Positions 15,783 through 24,152 are shown, counted from the stretch's first letter. The stretch is 64,000 bases of DNA from Pseudomonas sp. Irchel s3h14 (GCF_900187425.1 NZ_FYDJ01000017.1:40078-104077); one strand, 5' to 3'. Notes: generated from the sequence alone by a model not told the origin. A program made the numbers and translations.

Positions 15783-16817
15783 ATGTCGATTTTCCTTTTA
15801 TTGCGCACGTACGCCTCGTCCTTCTTCCACCGTTTCGGCTGGGCGGGACTGGCGATTGCCTTGTGCATCCACCTGAGCACGGCCTATATCGGCCTGGTGC
15901 TTCTGGGCGAACAACACCTCACCGCCCCCGCCACATTTACCTATTTCTACCTCACCACCACGCTGACGGTCGGTTACGGCGATCTTGCGCCCCAAACCTC
16001 GGCGGGACGGGTTTTCGTGGCTACCTGGGTCATGCTCGGGGGCATTGCGCTGCTGACGGCAGCCATCGGCAAAACCACCAGCAGCGTCATTGATGTATGG
16101 AGAAAAAGCATGAAGGGCAAAGGTGATTTCACCGGCAAGGTCGGTCACACCGTTCTCATCGGCTGGGAAGGTGCGTCCAGCGAGCGGGTCATTGAATTAC
16201 TGCTGCAGGACGAAACGTCCAATGACAACTTGATCGTCATTTGCGATTGCGACCTCGAAGAAAACCCCATGCCGGGCAAAGCAGACTTTATCAAAGGCGA
16301 AAGTCTGTCCTCTGCCGCGCTTTTGCTGCGTGCCGGCGTTCCCGGTGCCGAGCGCGTCCTGGTGCGAACCCATTCAGACGATCTGACCCTGGCCACCGTG
16401 CTGGCGATCAATCAACTGAGCCCTGTCGGGCATGTGGTCGCCCACTTCAATGACAGTGAAATCGCCGCGCTCGCCAGCGCCTACGCGCCCAGCCTGGAGT
16501 GCACCTCAAGCATGGCCATCGAGATGTTGGTGCGCGCCTCTCAGGATCCGGGCTCGTCAGTAGTCATCAATGAATTGCTGTGCGTGGGTCAAGGCGCCAC
16601 CCAGTACCTGATGAAGCTGCCCGAGGCTTTTGAAGCAACATTCGGCGATCTGTATGTACAGATGAAAGAGCATCACAACGCGACCCTTATCGGTTACCGC
16701 GCCAAAGGCGCCCGACACCCTTCGATCAACCCGCCCGGCGCCACTCGTGTTGAGGGCGGCGAACTCTTCTACATCGCCTCCACTCGCCTCAAGGACATCA
16801 CCAATGGGATGGTTTAA
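15783..16817 (+). CDS. Potassium-channel-like protein with RCK/TrkA-N-type domain
   Basis: A 344-residue protein with two N-terminal membrane helices (about residues 18-42 and 80-100) around a pore loop carrying the K+ selectivity filter TLTVGYGD (about residues 60-67). A cytoplasmic domain starts near residue 120 with VLIGWEG and continues as a Rossmann-like RCK fold (LIVICDCDLEENP, DFIKGESLSSAALLLRAGV, AERVLVRTHSDDLTLATVLAIN). The usual GxGxxG is altered to GWEGAS, so nucleotide binding may differ from standard TrkA-N. The 3' end overlaps the DUF2491 gene by 14 bp, which implies coupled expression. It should conduct K+ or be a K+-type sensor in the inner membrane. Confidence 0.87.
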   Translation: MSIFLLLRTYASSFFHRFGWAGLAIALCIHLSTAYIGLVLLGEQHLTAPATFTYFYLTTTLTVGYGDLAPQTSAGRVFVATWVMLGGIALLTAAIGKTTSSVIDVWRKSMKGKGDFTGKVGHTVLIGWEGASSERVIELLLQDETSNDNLIVICDCDLEENPMPGKADFIKGESLSSAALLLRAGVPGAERVLVRTHSDDLTLATVLAINQLSPVGHVVAHFNDSEIAALASAYAPSLECTSSMAIEMLVRASQDPGSSVVINELLCVGQGATQYLMKLPEAFEATFGDLYVQMKEHHNATLIGYRAKGARHPSINPPGATRVEGGELFYIASTRLKDITNGMV

Positions 16818-17478
16818 ACAGTTGATGGGGCTTGAGGCCCCGAAAGCGAATACAGAATCGAAATGGACAGCCAACGAAACCCTGCCCGCCATCGGTCCGC
16901 TGGGCCTGGCATTGGGCAAAGAGGTGATGTTCGACACCACCCTGAAGTTGTTGCTCGACGGTAACACCACAGTGGTCATCCCTGGCGCCCAACAGATCTG
17001 GAGCGCTGGCACTGTTGATCTCGGGCAGTCGACCTGGCTGTCACGCTATTACATGAACGACGAAGACTATTGGCTGCAAGTGCACACCACCGGCGACATC
17101 GCCGGACAGGTCGAGTCGGTGATCCTGTTCAATTACCTCAGTTACGTCACCATCAACAGTGAAGCGGAGCTGAGTCGGCTGGCCGGCCCTCAGAGCCTGA
17201 TCGGGCTGCCGACCTACAACCACAACGGTGTCGAGTACACCCGCGAATGGGGCACCGAGGCAGGCCAGACAGAACTGGTGGCGCTGAGCGAACACCTGAA
17301 AAACCCGGATGAGTCCTACCGCATCGAGCACCGTTCGATGCTGTACGCCCGCGAAACCGGCCTGACCGATCGCCGTGAATTCCTGCTGTTTTCCGTCGAA
17401 GAAGACGCCGAAGGCACCGTCAGCTTGAGCACTTCGCTGGGCATTTCGCTGTACACCACTGACCTGAACACTTTTTAA
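16804..17478 (+). CDS. yjfK: DUF2491 family protein, YjfK-like
   Basis: A 224-residue soluble protein matching DUF2491 (YjfK). The N-terminus MGWFKQLMGLEAP is short and amphipathic and may touch the membrane. Recognisable blocks are LPLGLALG-like PLGLALGKEV, YYMNDEDYWLQVHT and the C-terminal SLGISLYTTDL. The ATG at 16804 lies inside the channel gene and is preferred over upstream starts because family similarity begins there. The next gene starts 15 bp downstream after AAGGAAGAAG. No biochemical role is known; conserved linkage to PspA-like and DUF350 genes places it in envelope maintenance. Confidence 0.83.
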   Translation: MGWFKQLMGLEAPKANTESKWTANETLPAIGPLGLALGKEVMFDTTLKLLLDGNTTVVIPGAQQIWSAGTVDLGQSTWLSRYYMNDEDYWLQVHTTGDIAGQVESVILFNYLSYVTINSEAELSRLAGPQSLIGLPTYNHNGVEYTREWGTEAGQTELVALSEHLKNPDESYRIEHRSMLYARETGLTDRREFLLFSVEEDAEGTVSLSTSLGISLYTTDLNTF

Positions 17479-17493
17479 ACAAGGAAGAAGTCC

Positions 17494-17922
17494 ATGCTTG
17501 AAGCGCTCTCCATCTCCCTGAACAAAGCTGCCGTGCTCGGGTTTGTTTCGTACATCCTCGGCGCCGCCGTGCTGTTCGCGCTGTTCCAGTTCATCTACAC
17601 CCGAATCACGCCGCACAGGGAGTTCGAACTGATCCGCTCGGGCAACGTTGCAGCCGCGATCGCGCTGGGAGGCGCCATCATCGGTTTCGCCATTCCAGCC
17701 AGCAATGTGATTGCCTACTCGATCAGCATTCTGGACTTCGTCGTCTGGGCAGTGATCGCCGCTTTCGTACAACTGCTGGCTTTCCTGGTGACCAGCCTGG
17801 TGCTTAAAGGCGCCTCTGAACGCATTAAAAAGGGTGAAATCGCCGCGGGTATCTATATCGCGGCAGTGGCCATTAGCGTTGGCATGCTGAACGCCGCGTG
17901 CATGACCCCTTCCCCGAACTGA
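17494..17922 (+). CDS. yjfL: DUF350 membrane protein, YjfL-like
   Basis: A 142-residue inner-membrane protein with four predicted helices (about residues 8-33, 50-72, 78-105 and 114-136), typical of one DUF350 module pair. Family features include ITPHREFELIRSGNVAAAIALGG between helices 1 and 2, with the conserved polar residues, and the GEIAAGIYIAAVAISVGMLNAACM end. It lies 15 bp after the DUF2491 gene and 19 bp before the DUF1190 gene. DUF350 proteins co-occur with glutathionylspermidine-synthase-like enzymes and PspA relatives; their activity is unknown. Confidence 0.87.
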   Translation: MLEALSISLNKAAVLGFVSYILGAAVLFALFQFIYTRITPHREFELIRSGNVAAAIALGGAIIGFAIPASNVIAYSISILDFVVWAVIAAFVQLLAFLVTSLVLKGASERIKKGEIAAGIYIAAVAISVGMLNAACMTPSPN

Positions 17923-17941
17923 TTGCGCCAAGGAGATTCCG

Positions 17942-18670
17942 ATGAAACGAAGCAAGTACGTTCAGCTCTCCCTGGCCGCATCGGTCGCAATGGCGATCTC
18001 TGGCTGCGGGGCGACGGAAGAAACCTACGAGATACACAAAAAGTACAACTTTCAGTCCGTTCAGCAGTGCGCCGATGAAAAGCTCCCGGTCGATATCTGT
18101 TCTGATGCCTACATGAAGGCCATGACTCAGCATCGAAGCATTGCGCCGGTGTATGACAACAAGGCCGATTGCGACGCCGACTTCGTTGCCGACTGGTGCC
18201 AGCAGGATTCCGCCGGAAAATTCATCCCCAAGCTCGGCGGTTTCGAGCTGAGCGCCGATGGCGAGGTCACGCAAGCCGAAGTGGACGCGGCCAAGGCCAA
18301 ACTGCCCGCGTCGGAAGCGAACGCCGCAGGCTCGGGCTTCTCCGGCAGTAGCCTGCTGACGGGACTCCTGATCGGCAACATGCTCAGCAACAACCGCAAC
18401 AGTTACTACTCCGAACCGGTCTACCGCTATCGCGATGATCGCGGCAGCTATTCGTCCTCGACACTCAGCCAACGGGTCTCGTCAGGCTCGACCTTCAACA
18501 GGTCCAACCAGGCACGCTACGGTAGTAGCAGCAGTTACACCGACAACATCACCCGCAGCAAGCCGGTGTCCGTTGCATCGTCCACCTCCCGTGGCGGCTT
18601 CGGCAGCCAAGCCAGCGCACGCAGTGGCTGGGGTGGATCGAGCAAGAGTTCTGGCGGTTCGAGCAGCTAA
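17942..18670 (+). CDS. yjfM: DUF1190 family lipoprotein, YjfM/YgiB-like
   Basis: A 242-residue exported protein. The signal sequence MKRSKYVQLSLAASVAMA ends in a lipobox-like AISGCG, so Cys22 is the predicted lipid-modified first residue. The DUF1190 core (about 35-100) contains six cysteines in spaced CADEK, ICSDAY, DCDADF and DWCQQ contexts, suggesting disulfides in the periplasm. From about residue 125 the protein is Ser/Gly/Asn/Arg-rich, low complexity and ends in SSKSSGGSSS. AAGGAG lies 6 bp before the ATG. The ATP-grasp gene starts 12 bp later, the same pairing as E. coli ygiB-ygiC and yjfM-yjfC. Confidence 0.85.
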   Translation: MKRSKYVQLSLAASVAMAISGCGATEETYEIHKKYNFQSVQQCADEKLPVDICSDAYMKAMTQHRSIAPVYDNKADCDADFVADWCQQDSAGKFIPKLGGFELSADGEVTQAEVDAAKAKLPASEANAAGSGFSGSSLLTGLLIGNMLSNNRNSYYSEPVYRYRDDRGSYSSSTLSQRVSSGSTFNRSNQARYGSSSSYTDNITRSKPVSVASSTSRGGFGSQASARSGWGGSSKSSGGSSS

Positions 18671-18682
18671 GGGAACAGAGCC

Positions 18683-19840
18683 ATGAAGAAAATCCTCTGC
18701 GCAGAGCGTCATGACTGGAAACAGACCGCCGAAAGTCTCGGCTTTCTGTTCCATACCATCGACGACGAACCCTATTGGGACGAGAGCGCGTATTACCAGT
18801 TCACGCTCAAACAGATCGAGAACGATCTCGAAGACCCAACCACCGAGATTCATGAGATGTGCATGGACCTGGTGGCCCGCGTGGTTAAGAGCGAGGAGCT
18901 GCTGGAGCGCCTGAGCATTCCGGCGCCATTCTTCGACATGGTTCGCACTTCATGGCTCGAAGGCCACCCGCACCTATATGGACGCATGGATTTCTCTTAC
19001 AACGGCACCGGGCCGGCCAAGTTGCTGGAGCTCAACTACGACACGCCGACCAGCCTCTATGAGGCGGCCGCGTTCCAATGGGGCTGGCTGGAACAATGCA
19101 TCGAACGTGGCCTGCTGCCCAAGCACACCGACCAGTTCAATAGCATCGACACCAAACTGCATCAGGCCTTCGCTCAACTGCAGCTCACACAGCCGTTCTA
19201 TTTCGCCTCGATGAAAGACTCGGTCGAGGACAAGGGCACCACCGATTACCTGCGCCTGATTGCCGAAAAAGTCGGAATAGAATCACGCCACATCGACATC
19301 GAAGACATCGGCCTCACCACTGACGGACGCTTCGTCGATCTGGAAGATCGCTGGATTCCTCACCTGTTCAAGCTGCACGCCTGGGAGTTCATCTTCCACG
19401 AACCGTTCGGCGCAGCGATTGCCCAGAGCGATACGCAATTTTTCGAACCGGCCTGGAAATCGATCATTTCCAACAAGGGCATCCTGCCGCTGCTGTGGGA
19501 GTTCAACAAAGGTCACCCGAATCTGCTCGCGGCGCACCTGGATACCGACCCGGGCAAAGCGGTACCCAAAGGTTGGGTGCGCAAACCGTTTTTTTCTCGA
19601 GAAGGCGCCAACATCGAACTGCAAACCGCTGACGGTCTGATCGTGAAAGAGGACGGCCCCTACACCGACGCACCTTTTATCCTTCAGGAGTTCGCCCCGC
19701 TGCCGAAGTTTGGCGACAGCTTTACGCTGATTGGCTCTTGGGTGATCGGCGACCAGGCAGCAGGGATCGGCGTGCGGGAAGACAACAGTTTGATCACCAA
19801 GGATTCGAGCCGGTTTTTGCCGCACCTGATACTCGACTGA
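18683..19840 (+). CDS. yjfC: Glutathionylspermidine synthase-family ATP-grasp protein, YjfC/YgiC-like
   Basis: A 385-residue enzyme of the glutathionylspermidine synthetase C-terminal (ATP-grasp) family. Ligase-type residues are visible in RMDFSYN (R101, D103), LLELNYDTP (E116, N118, D120), WVRKPFFSREGANIEL (Lys and the glycine-containing loop, near 305-320) and ILQEFAPLP. It would join an amine to a carboxylate using ATP. It lacks the N-terminal amidase domain of E. coli Gss and, like YgiC/YjfC, probably acts on something other than glutathione plus spermidine. It is the last gene of the operon; the next gene starts 106 bp on. Confidence 0.87.
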   Translation: MKKILCAERHDWKQTAESLGFLFHTIDDEPYWDESAYYQFTLKQIENDLEDPTTEIHEMCMDLVARVVKSEELLERLSIPAPFFDMVRTSWLEGHPHLYGRMDFSYNGTGPAKLLELNYDTPTSLYEAAAFQWGWLEQCIERGLLPKHTDQFNSIDTKLHQAFAQLQLTQPFYFASMKDSVEDKGTTDYLRLIAEKVGIESRHIDIEDIGLTTDGRFVDLEDRWIPHLFKLHAWEFIFHEPFGAAIAQSDTQFFEPAWKSIISNKGILPLLWEFNKGHPNLLAAHLDTDPGKAVPKGWVRKPFFSREGANIELQTADGLIVKEDGPYTDAPFILQEFAPLPKFGDSFTLIGSWVIGDQAAGIGVREDNSLITKDSSRFLPHLILD

Positions 19841-19946
19841 TCCATCCATCGCCGGTGTGGACATAAGTACGATGCCCGCAAGACTTATAGCTGAAATGCC
19901 GGATAATGGCGGCCAAATCGTCTAGCCGTTATTCTGGTAATCCCCC

Positions 19947-22151
19947 ATGGAAATCAAGGTCAACTTTCTCGACAACCTTCGACTTGAAGCCAAGTTCGAC
20001 GACTTCACGGTGGTGGCCGATCAACCTATCCGCTACAAGGGCGATGGCTCGGCACCGGGTCCATTCGACTACTTCCTGGCTTCGTCGGCGTTGTGTGCGG
20101 CTTATTTCGTGAAGTTGTACTGCAGCACGCGCAATATCCCCACGGATAACATCCGTCTGTCACAGAACAATATTGTTGACCCGGAAAACCGCTACAACCA
20201 GATTTTCAAGATCCAGGTCGAGTTACCGGCGGATATTTCCGACAAGGACCGCCAGGGCATCCTGCGTTCCATCGACCGGTGTACCGTGAAAAAAGTGGTC
20301 CAGGCCGGGCCTGAGTTTGTGATCGAAGAGGTGGAAAACCTCGACGCCGATGCCCAAGCGTTGCTGATGCCTGCTTCTGCCTCAGAGGCGCACACCTATA
20401 TTGCGGGCAAGGATCTGCCGCTGGAGCAAACCATCGCCAACATGTCGGCCATTCTGGCGGACCTGGGCATGAAGATTGAAATCGCCTCGTGGCGCAATAT
20501 CGTTCCCAACGTGTGGTCGCTGCATATCCGCGATGCGCACTCGCCGATGTGTTTTACCAACGGTAAGGGCGCAACCAAGGAAGGCGCGCTGGCGTCGGCG
20601 TTGGGCGAGTTTATCGAGCGACTCAACTGCAACTTCTTCTACAACGATCAGTTCTGGGGCGAAGAGATCGCCAACGCGCCGTTTGTTCATTACCCGGACG
20701 AACGCTGGTTCAAGCCTGGCCGTAAAGATGAACTGCCGGCCGAAATCCTCGACGCGTACTGCCTGAAGATTTACAACCGCGACGGCGAGTTGCGTGGCTC
20801 CCACCTGATCGACACCAACTCGGGCAATGAAGAGCGCGGCATCTGCTCGCTGCCATACGTGCGCCAGTCGGACGGCGAAGTGGTGTATTTCCCGTCCAAC
20901 CTGATTGAAAACCTGTTCCTGAGCAACGGCATGAGTGCCGGCAACACGCTGGCCGAAGCCCAGGTGCAATGCCTGTCGGAGATCTTCGAGCGTGCGGTAA
21001 AACGCGAAATCATCGAAGGTGAATTTGCACTGCCGGATGTGCCCGCCGATGTGCTGGCGAAGTACCCCGGGATACTGGCCGGTATTCAGGCCCTGGAAGA
21101 GCAAGGGTTCCCCGTATTGGTGAAGGATGCATCCCTGGGCGGTGAATTCCCGGTGATGTGCGTCACGTTGATGAACCCGCGTACCGGCGGTGTGTTCGCC
21201 TCGTTCGGCGCGCACCCGAGCCTGGAAGTGGCGCTGGAGCGCAGCCTGACCGAACTGCTCCAGGGCCGCAGCTTCGAAGGCCTCAACGACTTGCCCCAGC
21301 CGACGTTTGAAGGCCATGCGGTGACCGAGCCGAATAACTTCGTCGAGCACTTCATCGATTCCAGCGGCGTGGTTTCGTGGCGCTTCTTCAGCTCCAAGTC
21401 CGATTACGAATTCGTGGAGTGGGACTTCTCCGGCCAGGGTGAAAACTCGAATGCCGAAGAAGCCGCGACCTTGTTCGGCATTCTCGAAGGCATGGGCAAG
21501 GAAGTGTACATGGCGGTCTACGAGCATATCGGCGCGACGGCATGCCGCATCCTGGTGCCGGACTATTCGGAAATCTATCCCGTGGACGACCTGATCTGGG
21601 ATAACACCAACAAAGCGCTTTTCTTCCGCGCCGATATCCTGAACCTGCATCGCCTGGACGACGACGAACTGCAAGCGCTGGTTGAGCGCCTGGTGGAAAG
21701 TGAGCTGGATGACTACACCGACATCACCTCCCTGATCGGCATCGAATTTGACGACAATACGGCCTGGGGTCAGCTGACGATCCTGGAGTTGAAGCTGCTG
21801 ATTTATCTCGCCTTGCAACAATTTGAAGAGGCGAAAGAGGCAGTGGAGATGTTCCTGCAGTACAACGACAACACGGTTGAGCGCGGCTTGTTCTACCAAG
21901 CCGTCAACGCGGTGCTGGAGATGAAGCTGGACGAAGACCTGGAACTGGAAGACTACGAGGCCAATTTCCGCCGGATGTTTGGCAACGAACGAATGGATGC
22001 AGTGATCGGCTCGGTCGATGGCAGCGTGCGCTTCCATGGCTTGACGCCGACCAGCATCAAACTGGAGGGGCTCGACAGGCACCTGCGGTTGATCGATAGC
22101 TACAAGAAACTGCACTCGGCACGGGCCAATGTGACCGCGTTATCCAGTTAA
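19947..22151 (+). CDS. ycaO: OsmC-YcaO fusion protein
   Basis: A 734-residue fusion. Residues 1-130 form an OsmC/Ohr-like domain with two cysteines at the redox positions (C50 in SSALCAAYF and C112 in DRCTVKKVV). Residues from about 145 form a YcaO domain with ATP/Mg-binding helices in GKGATKEGALASALGEFIER and EAQVQCLSEIFERAVKRE, and a C-terminal helical repeat part. E. coli YcaO (586 residues) is needed for efficient beta-methylthiolation of ribosomal protein S12 by RimO; other YcaO enzymes activate amides with ATP. The gene is monocistronic and ends in a strong terminator shared with convergent ssb. Confidence 0.9.
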   Translation: MEIKVNFLDNLRLEAKFDDFTVVADQPIRYKGDGSAPGPFDYFLASSALCAAYFVKLYCSTRNIPTDNIRLSQNNIVDPENRYNQIFKIQVELPADISDKDRQGILRSIDRCTVKKVVQAGPEFVIEEVENLDADAQALLMPASASEAHTYIAGKDLPLEQTIANMSAILADLGMKIEIASWRNIVPNVWSLHIRDAHSPMCFTNGKGATKEGALASALGEFIERLNCNFFYNDQFWGEEIANAPFVHYPDERWFKPGRKDELPAEILDAYCLKIYNRDGELRGSHLIDTNSGNEERGICSLPYVRQSDGEVVYFPSNLIENLFLSNGMSAGNTLAEAQVQCLSEIFERAVKREIIEGEFALPDVPADVLAKYPGILAGIQALEEQGFPVLVKDASLGGEFPVMCVTLMNPRTGGVFASFGAHPSLEVALERSLTELLQGRSFEGLNDLPQPTFEGHAVTEPNNFVEHFIDSSGVVSWRFFSSKSDYEFVEWDFSGQGENSNAEEAATLFGILEGMGKEVYMAVYEHIGATACRILVPDYSEIYPVDDLIWDNTNKALFFRADILNLHRLDDDELQALVERLVESELDDYTDITSLIGIEFDDNTAWGQLTILELKLLIYLALQQFEEAKEAVEMFLQYNDNTVERGLFYQAVNAVLEMKLDEDLELEDYEANFRRMFGNERMDAVIGSVDGSVRFHGLTPTSIKLEGLDRHLRLIDSYKKLHSARANVTALSS

Positions 22152-22162
22152 TAGCGCCAACA

Positions 22163-22192
22163 AAAAAGCGAAGCCAGATGGCTTCGCTTTTT
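22163..22192. terminator. Bidirectional terminator between ycaO and ssb
   Basis: AAAAAGCGAAGCC (22163-22175) pairs with GGCTTCGCTTTTT (22180-22192) around a four-base loop. A T-run follows on the plus strand and the matching A-run precedes it, so it can stop transcription from both convergent genes. Confidence 0.9.
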
Positions 22193-22217
22193 TTGTTACT
22201 GACTGGATAGCTGCTTT

Positions 22218-22745
22218 TTAGAACGGAATATCGTCATCAAAGCTGTCGAAATCCGGAGCCGGCTGTGGAGCGGCCTGCTGTGGAGCCGGAGCCTGACGCG
22301 ACTGTTGCGGTGCCGACTGTTGCGGACGTGGAGCCTGTTGGCGTGGGGCTGGGGCGGACTGCTGGTAGTTATTGCCCCCGCCTTGTTGATCGCCCTGCTG
22401 TGGACGGCCGCCCAGCAGTTGCATGGTGCCTTGCATGTCGACCACGATTTCAGTGGTGTAACGCTTGATACCGTCTTTTTCCCACTCGCGGGTCTGCAGC
22501 TTGCCTTCGATGTAGACCTGCGAACCTTTACGCAGGTACTCGCCGGCGATTTCGGCAACCTTGCCGAACATCGACACACGGTGCCATTCGGTCTTCTCGA
22601 CCTTTTGACCGGTTTGCTTGTCGGTCCACTGTTCGCTGGTCGCCAGACTCAGGTTGGTCACGGCGTTACCGTTAGGCAAGTAGCGAACTTCGGGATCCTG
22701 GCCGCAAGTGCCGACCAATATGACTTTGTTAACCCCACGGGCCAT
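22218..22745 (-). CDS. ssb: Single-stranded DNA-binding protein SSB
   Basis: A 175-residue SSB. The OB fold spans about residues 1-110 (MARGVNKVILVGTCGQDPEVRY, EWHRVSMFGKVAE and KGSQVYIEGKLQTREWE). A Gln/Pro/Ala-rich flexible linker follows (about 115-160), then the acidic tip DFDSFDDDIPF that binds partners such as RecO, PriA and exonuclease I. It coats ssDNA as a tetramer in replication and repair. It lies 9 bp after the MFS gene and opposite uvrA, the usual ssb-uvrA neighbourhood. Confidence 0.97.
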   Translation of the reverse strand: MARGVNKVILVGTCGQDPEVRYLPNGNAVTNLSLATSEQWTDKQTGQKVEKTEWHRVSMFGKVAEIAGEYLRKGSQVYIEGKLQTREWEKDGIKRYTTEIVVDMQGTMQLLGGRPQQGDQQGGGNNYQQSAPAPRQQAPRPQQSAPQQSRQAPAPQQAAPQPAPDFDSFDDDIPF

Positions 22746-22754
22746 AACGTTCTC

Positions 22755-24152
22755 CTAGGCTACGCACGCTGCCCCGGCCGGGTTGTTCACCAGGCGTTCA
22801 AGGGTGGTGCGATCCAATAGTTCTGTGTCCAATTTGATGTAAATCGCCGCTTCATCTTCGACGATCACTGCATCTGTTACCCCTACGACGGCCTTCAGGC
22901 GCTCGACCAGACCCGCTTCGCGGATCGCCTCGGGCGACAACGGCAAGCGCAGGCTCGTCACGTAGGGAGGTTCGCGCATGGTAACAGCAAAGGCCAGCCA
23001 GAGGGCAGCCAGACCGGCGCATCCAAGGAACACAACCGACAGACCGCCATGCTGGAACAACCAGCCGCCGAGGATGCCGCCCAGTGCCGAACCGAGGAAC
23101 TGGCTGGTGGAATAAACCCCCATCGCCGTACCCTTGCCGCCTGCCGGTGAAACCTTGCTGATCAGCGATGGTAGCGAAGCTTCCAGCAAGTTGAACGCGG
23201 TAAAGAACACCACCGTCCCGATCACCAGAGCTCGCAAGCTATCGCCGAACTGCCAGAAGAATAGCTCAGTGAGCATCAGCGTCGCGACGGCGCCGAGTAA
23301 AACTCGTTTCATTTTGCGTTTCTTCTCGCCGTAGATAATGAACGGGATCATGGCGAAGAAGGAAATCAGCAGCGCAATGAGGTAGACCCACCAGTGCTGC
23401 TCTTTAGGCAGCCCGGCTTTTTCCACCAGCGCCAAAGGCAACGCAACGAAGCTCGACATCAACATCGCGTGCAACACAAAAATGCCCAGGTCCAGGCGCA
23501 GCAGGTCTGGATGCTTGAGCGTCGGTATCAGCGCCTGGCGCGCCACACCGGATTCGCGGTGCTGCAACGGCCCGGTAGAGCGCGGCACCATGAACATCAC
23601 GATCACGATGCCGAACAGCGCCATGCCGCCCGTGGCGAGGAACAACCCGGACAGGCCGAAGGCGCGGGTCAGCAACGGTCCTACAACCATCGCGACAGCG
23701 AACGACAGACCGATCGTCATGCCGATCATGGCCATGGCTTTGGTCCGATGCTGTTCGCGGGTCAGGTCTGACAGCAACGCCATCACCGCCGCGGAAATCG
23801 CCCCGGCGCCTTGCAGGATTCGTCCGGCGATCACGCCCCAGATCGAGTCGGCATTGGCCGCCAGCACGCTACCGAGGGCGAAGACGATCAGCCCCAGGTA
23901 AATCACCGGACGACGGCCGATGCGGTCGGAAATGAAGCCGAAGGGAATTTGAAAGATCGCCTGGGTCAGGCCGTAAGCGCCAATCGCCAGCCCGATAAGG
24001 GCCGGGGTCGCTCCTGCCAGATCCATCCCATAGGTCGCCAGTACCGGCAACACCATGAACATGCCAAGCATACGGAAGGCGAACACCAGGGCCAGACCGC
24101 TTGCTGCGCGGGTCTCACTGCCACTCATGCGTTCGCTGTGGGGATCGTGCAT
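22755..24152 (-). CDS. MFS transporter, YajR-like, with C-terminal domain
   Basis: A 465-residue major facilitator with 12 helices. Motif A is present (GFISDRIGRRPVIYLG, about residues 72-87) and the region after helix 12 (residues 395-465) forms a small soluble domain ending DRTTLERLVNNPAGAACVA, as in E. coli YajR, whose C-terminal domain is ferredoxin-like. The ATG at 24152 has GAGG 8-9 bp upstream. It is the first gene of a two-gene unit with ssb and divergent from uvrA; this trio is conserved in Pseudomonas. Substrate unknown. Confidence 0.88.
   Translation of the reverse strand: MHDPHSERMSGSETRAASGLALVFAFRMLGMFMVLPVLATYGMDLAGATPALIGLAIGAYGLTQAIFQIPFGFISDRIGRRPVIYLGLIVFALGSVLAANADSIWGVIAGRILQGAGAISAAVMALLSDLTREQHRTKAMAMIGMTIGLSFAVAMVVGPLLTRAFGLSGLFLATGGMALFGIVIVMFMVPRSTGPLQHRESGVARQALIPTLKHPDLLRLDLGIFVLHAMLMSSFVALPLALVEKAGLPKEQHWWVYLIALLISFFAMIPFIIYGEKKRKMKRVLLGAVATLMLTELFFWQFGDSLRALVIGTVVFFTAFNLLEASLPSLISKVSPAGGKGTAMGVYSTSQFLGSALGGILGGWLFQHGGLSVVFLGCAGLAALWLAFAVTMREPPYVTSLRLPLSPEAIREAGLVERLKAVVGVTDAVIVEDEAAIYIKLDTELLDRTTLERLVNNPAGAACVA

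Noticed and set aside
20382..22115. 577-codon minus-strand frame opposite the OsmC-YcaO gene
   Set aside because: Antisense shadow; the translation is His/Gln/Val-rich without recognisable motifs.
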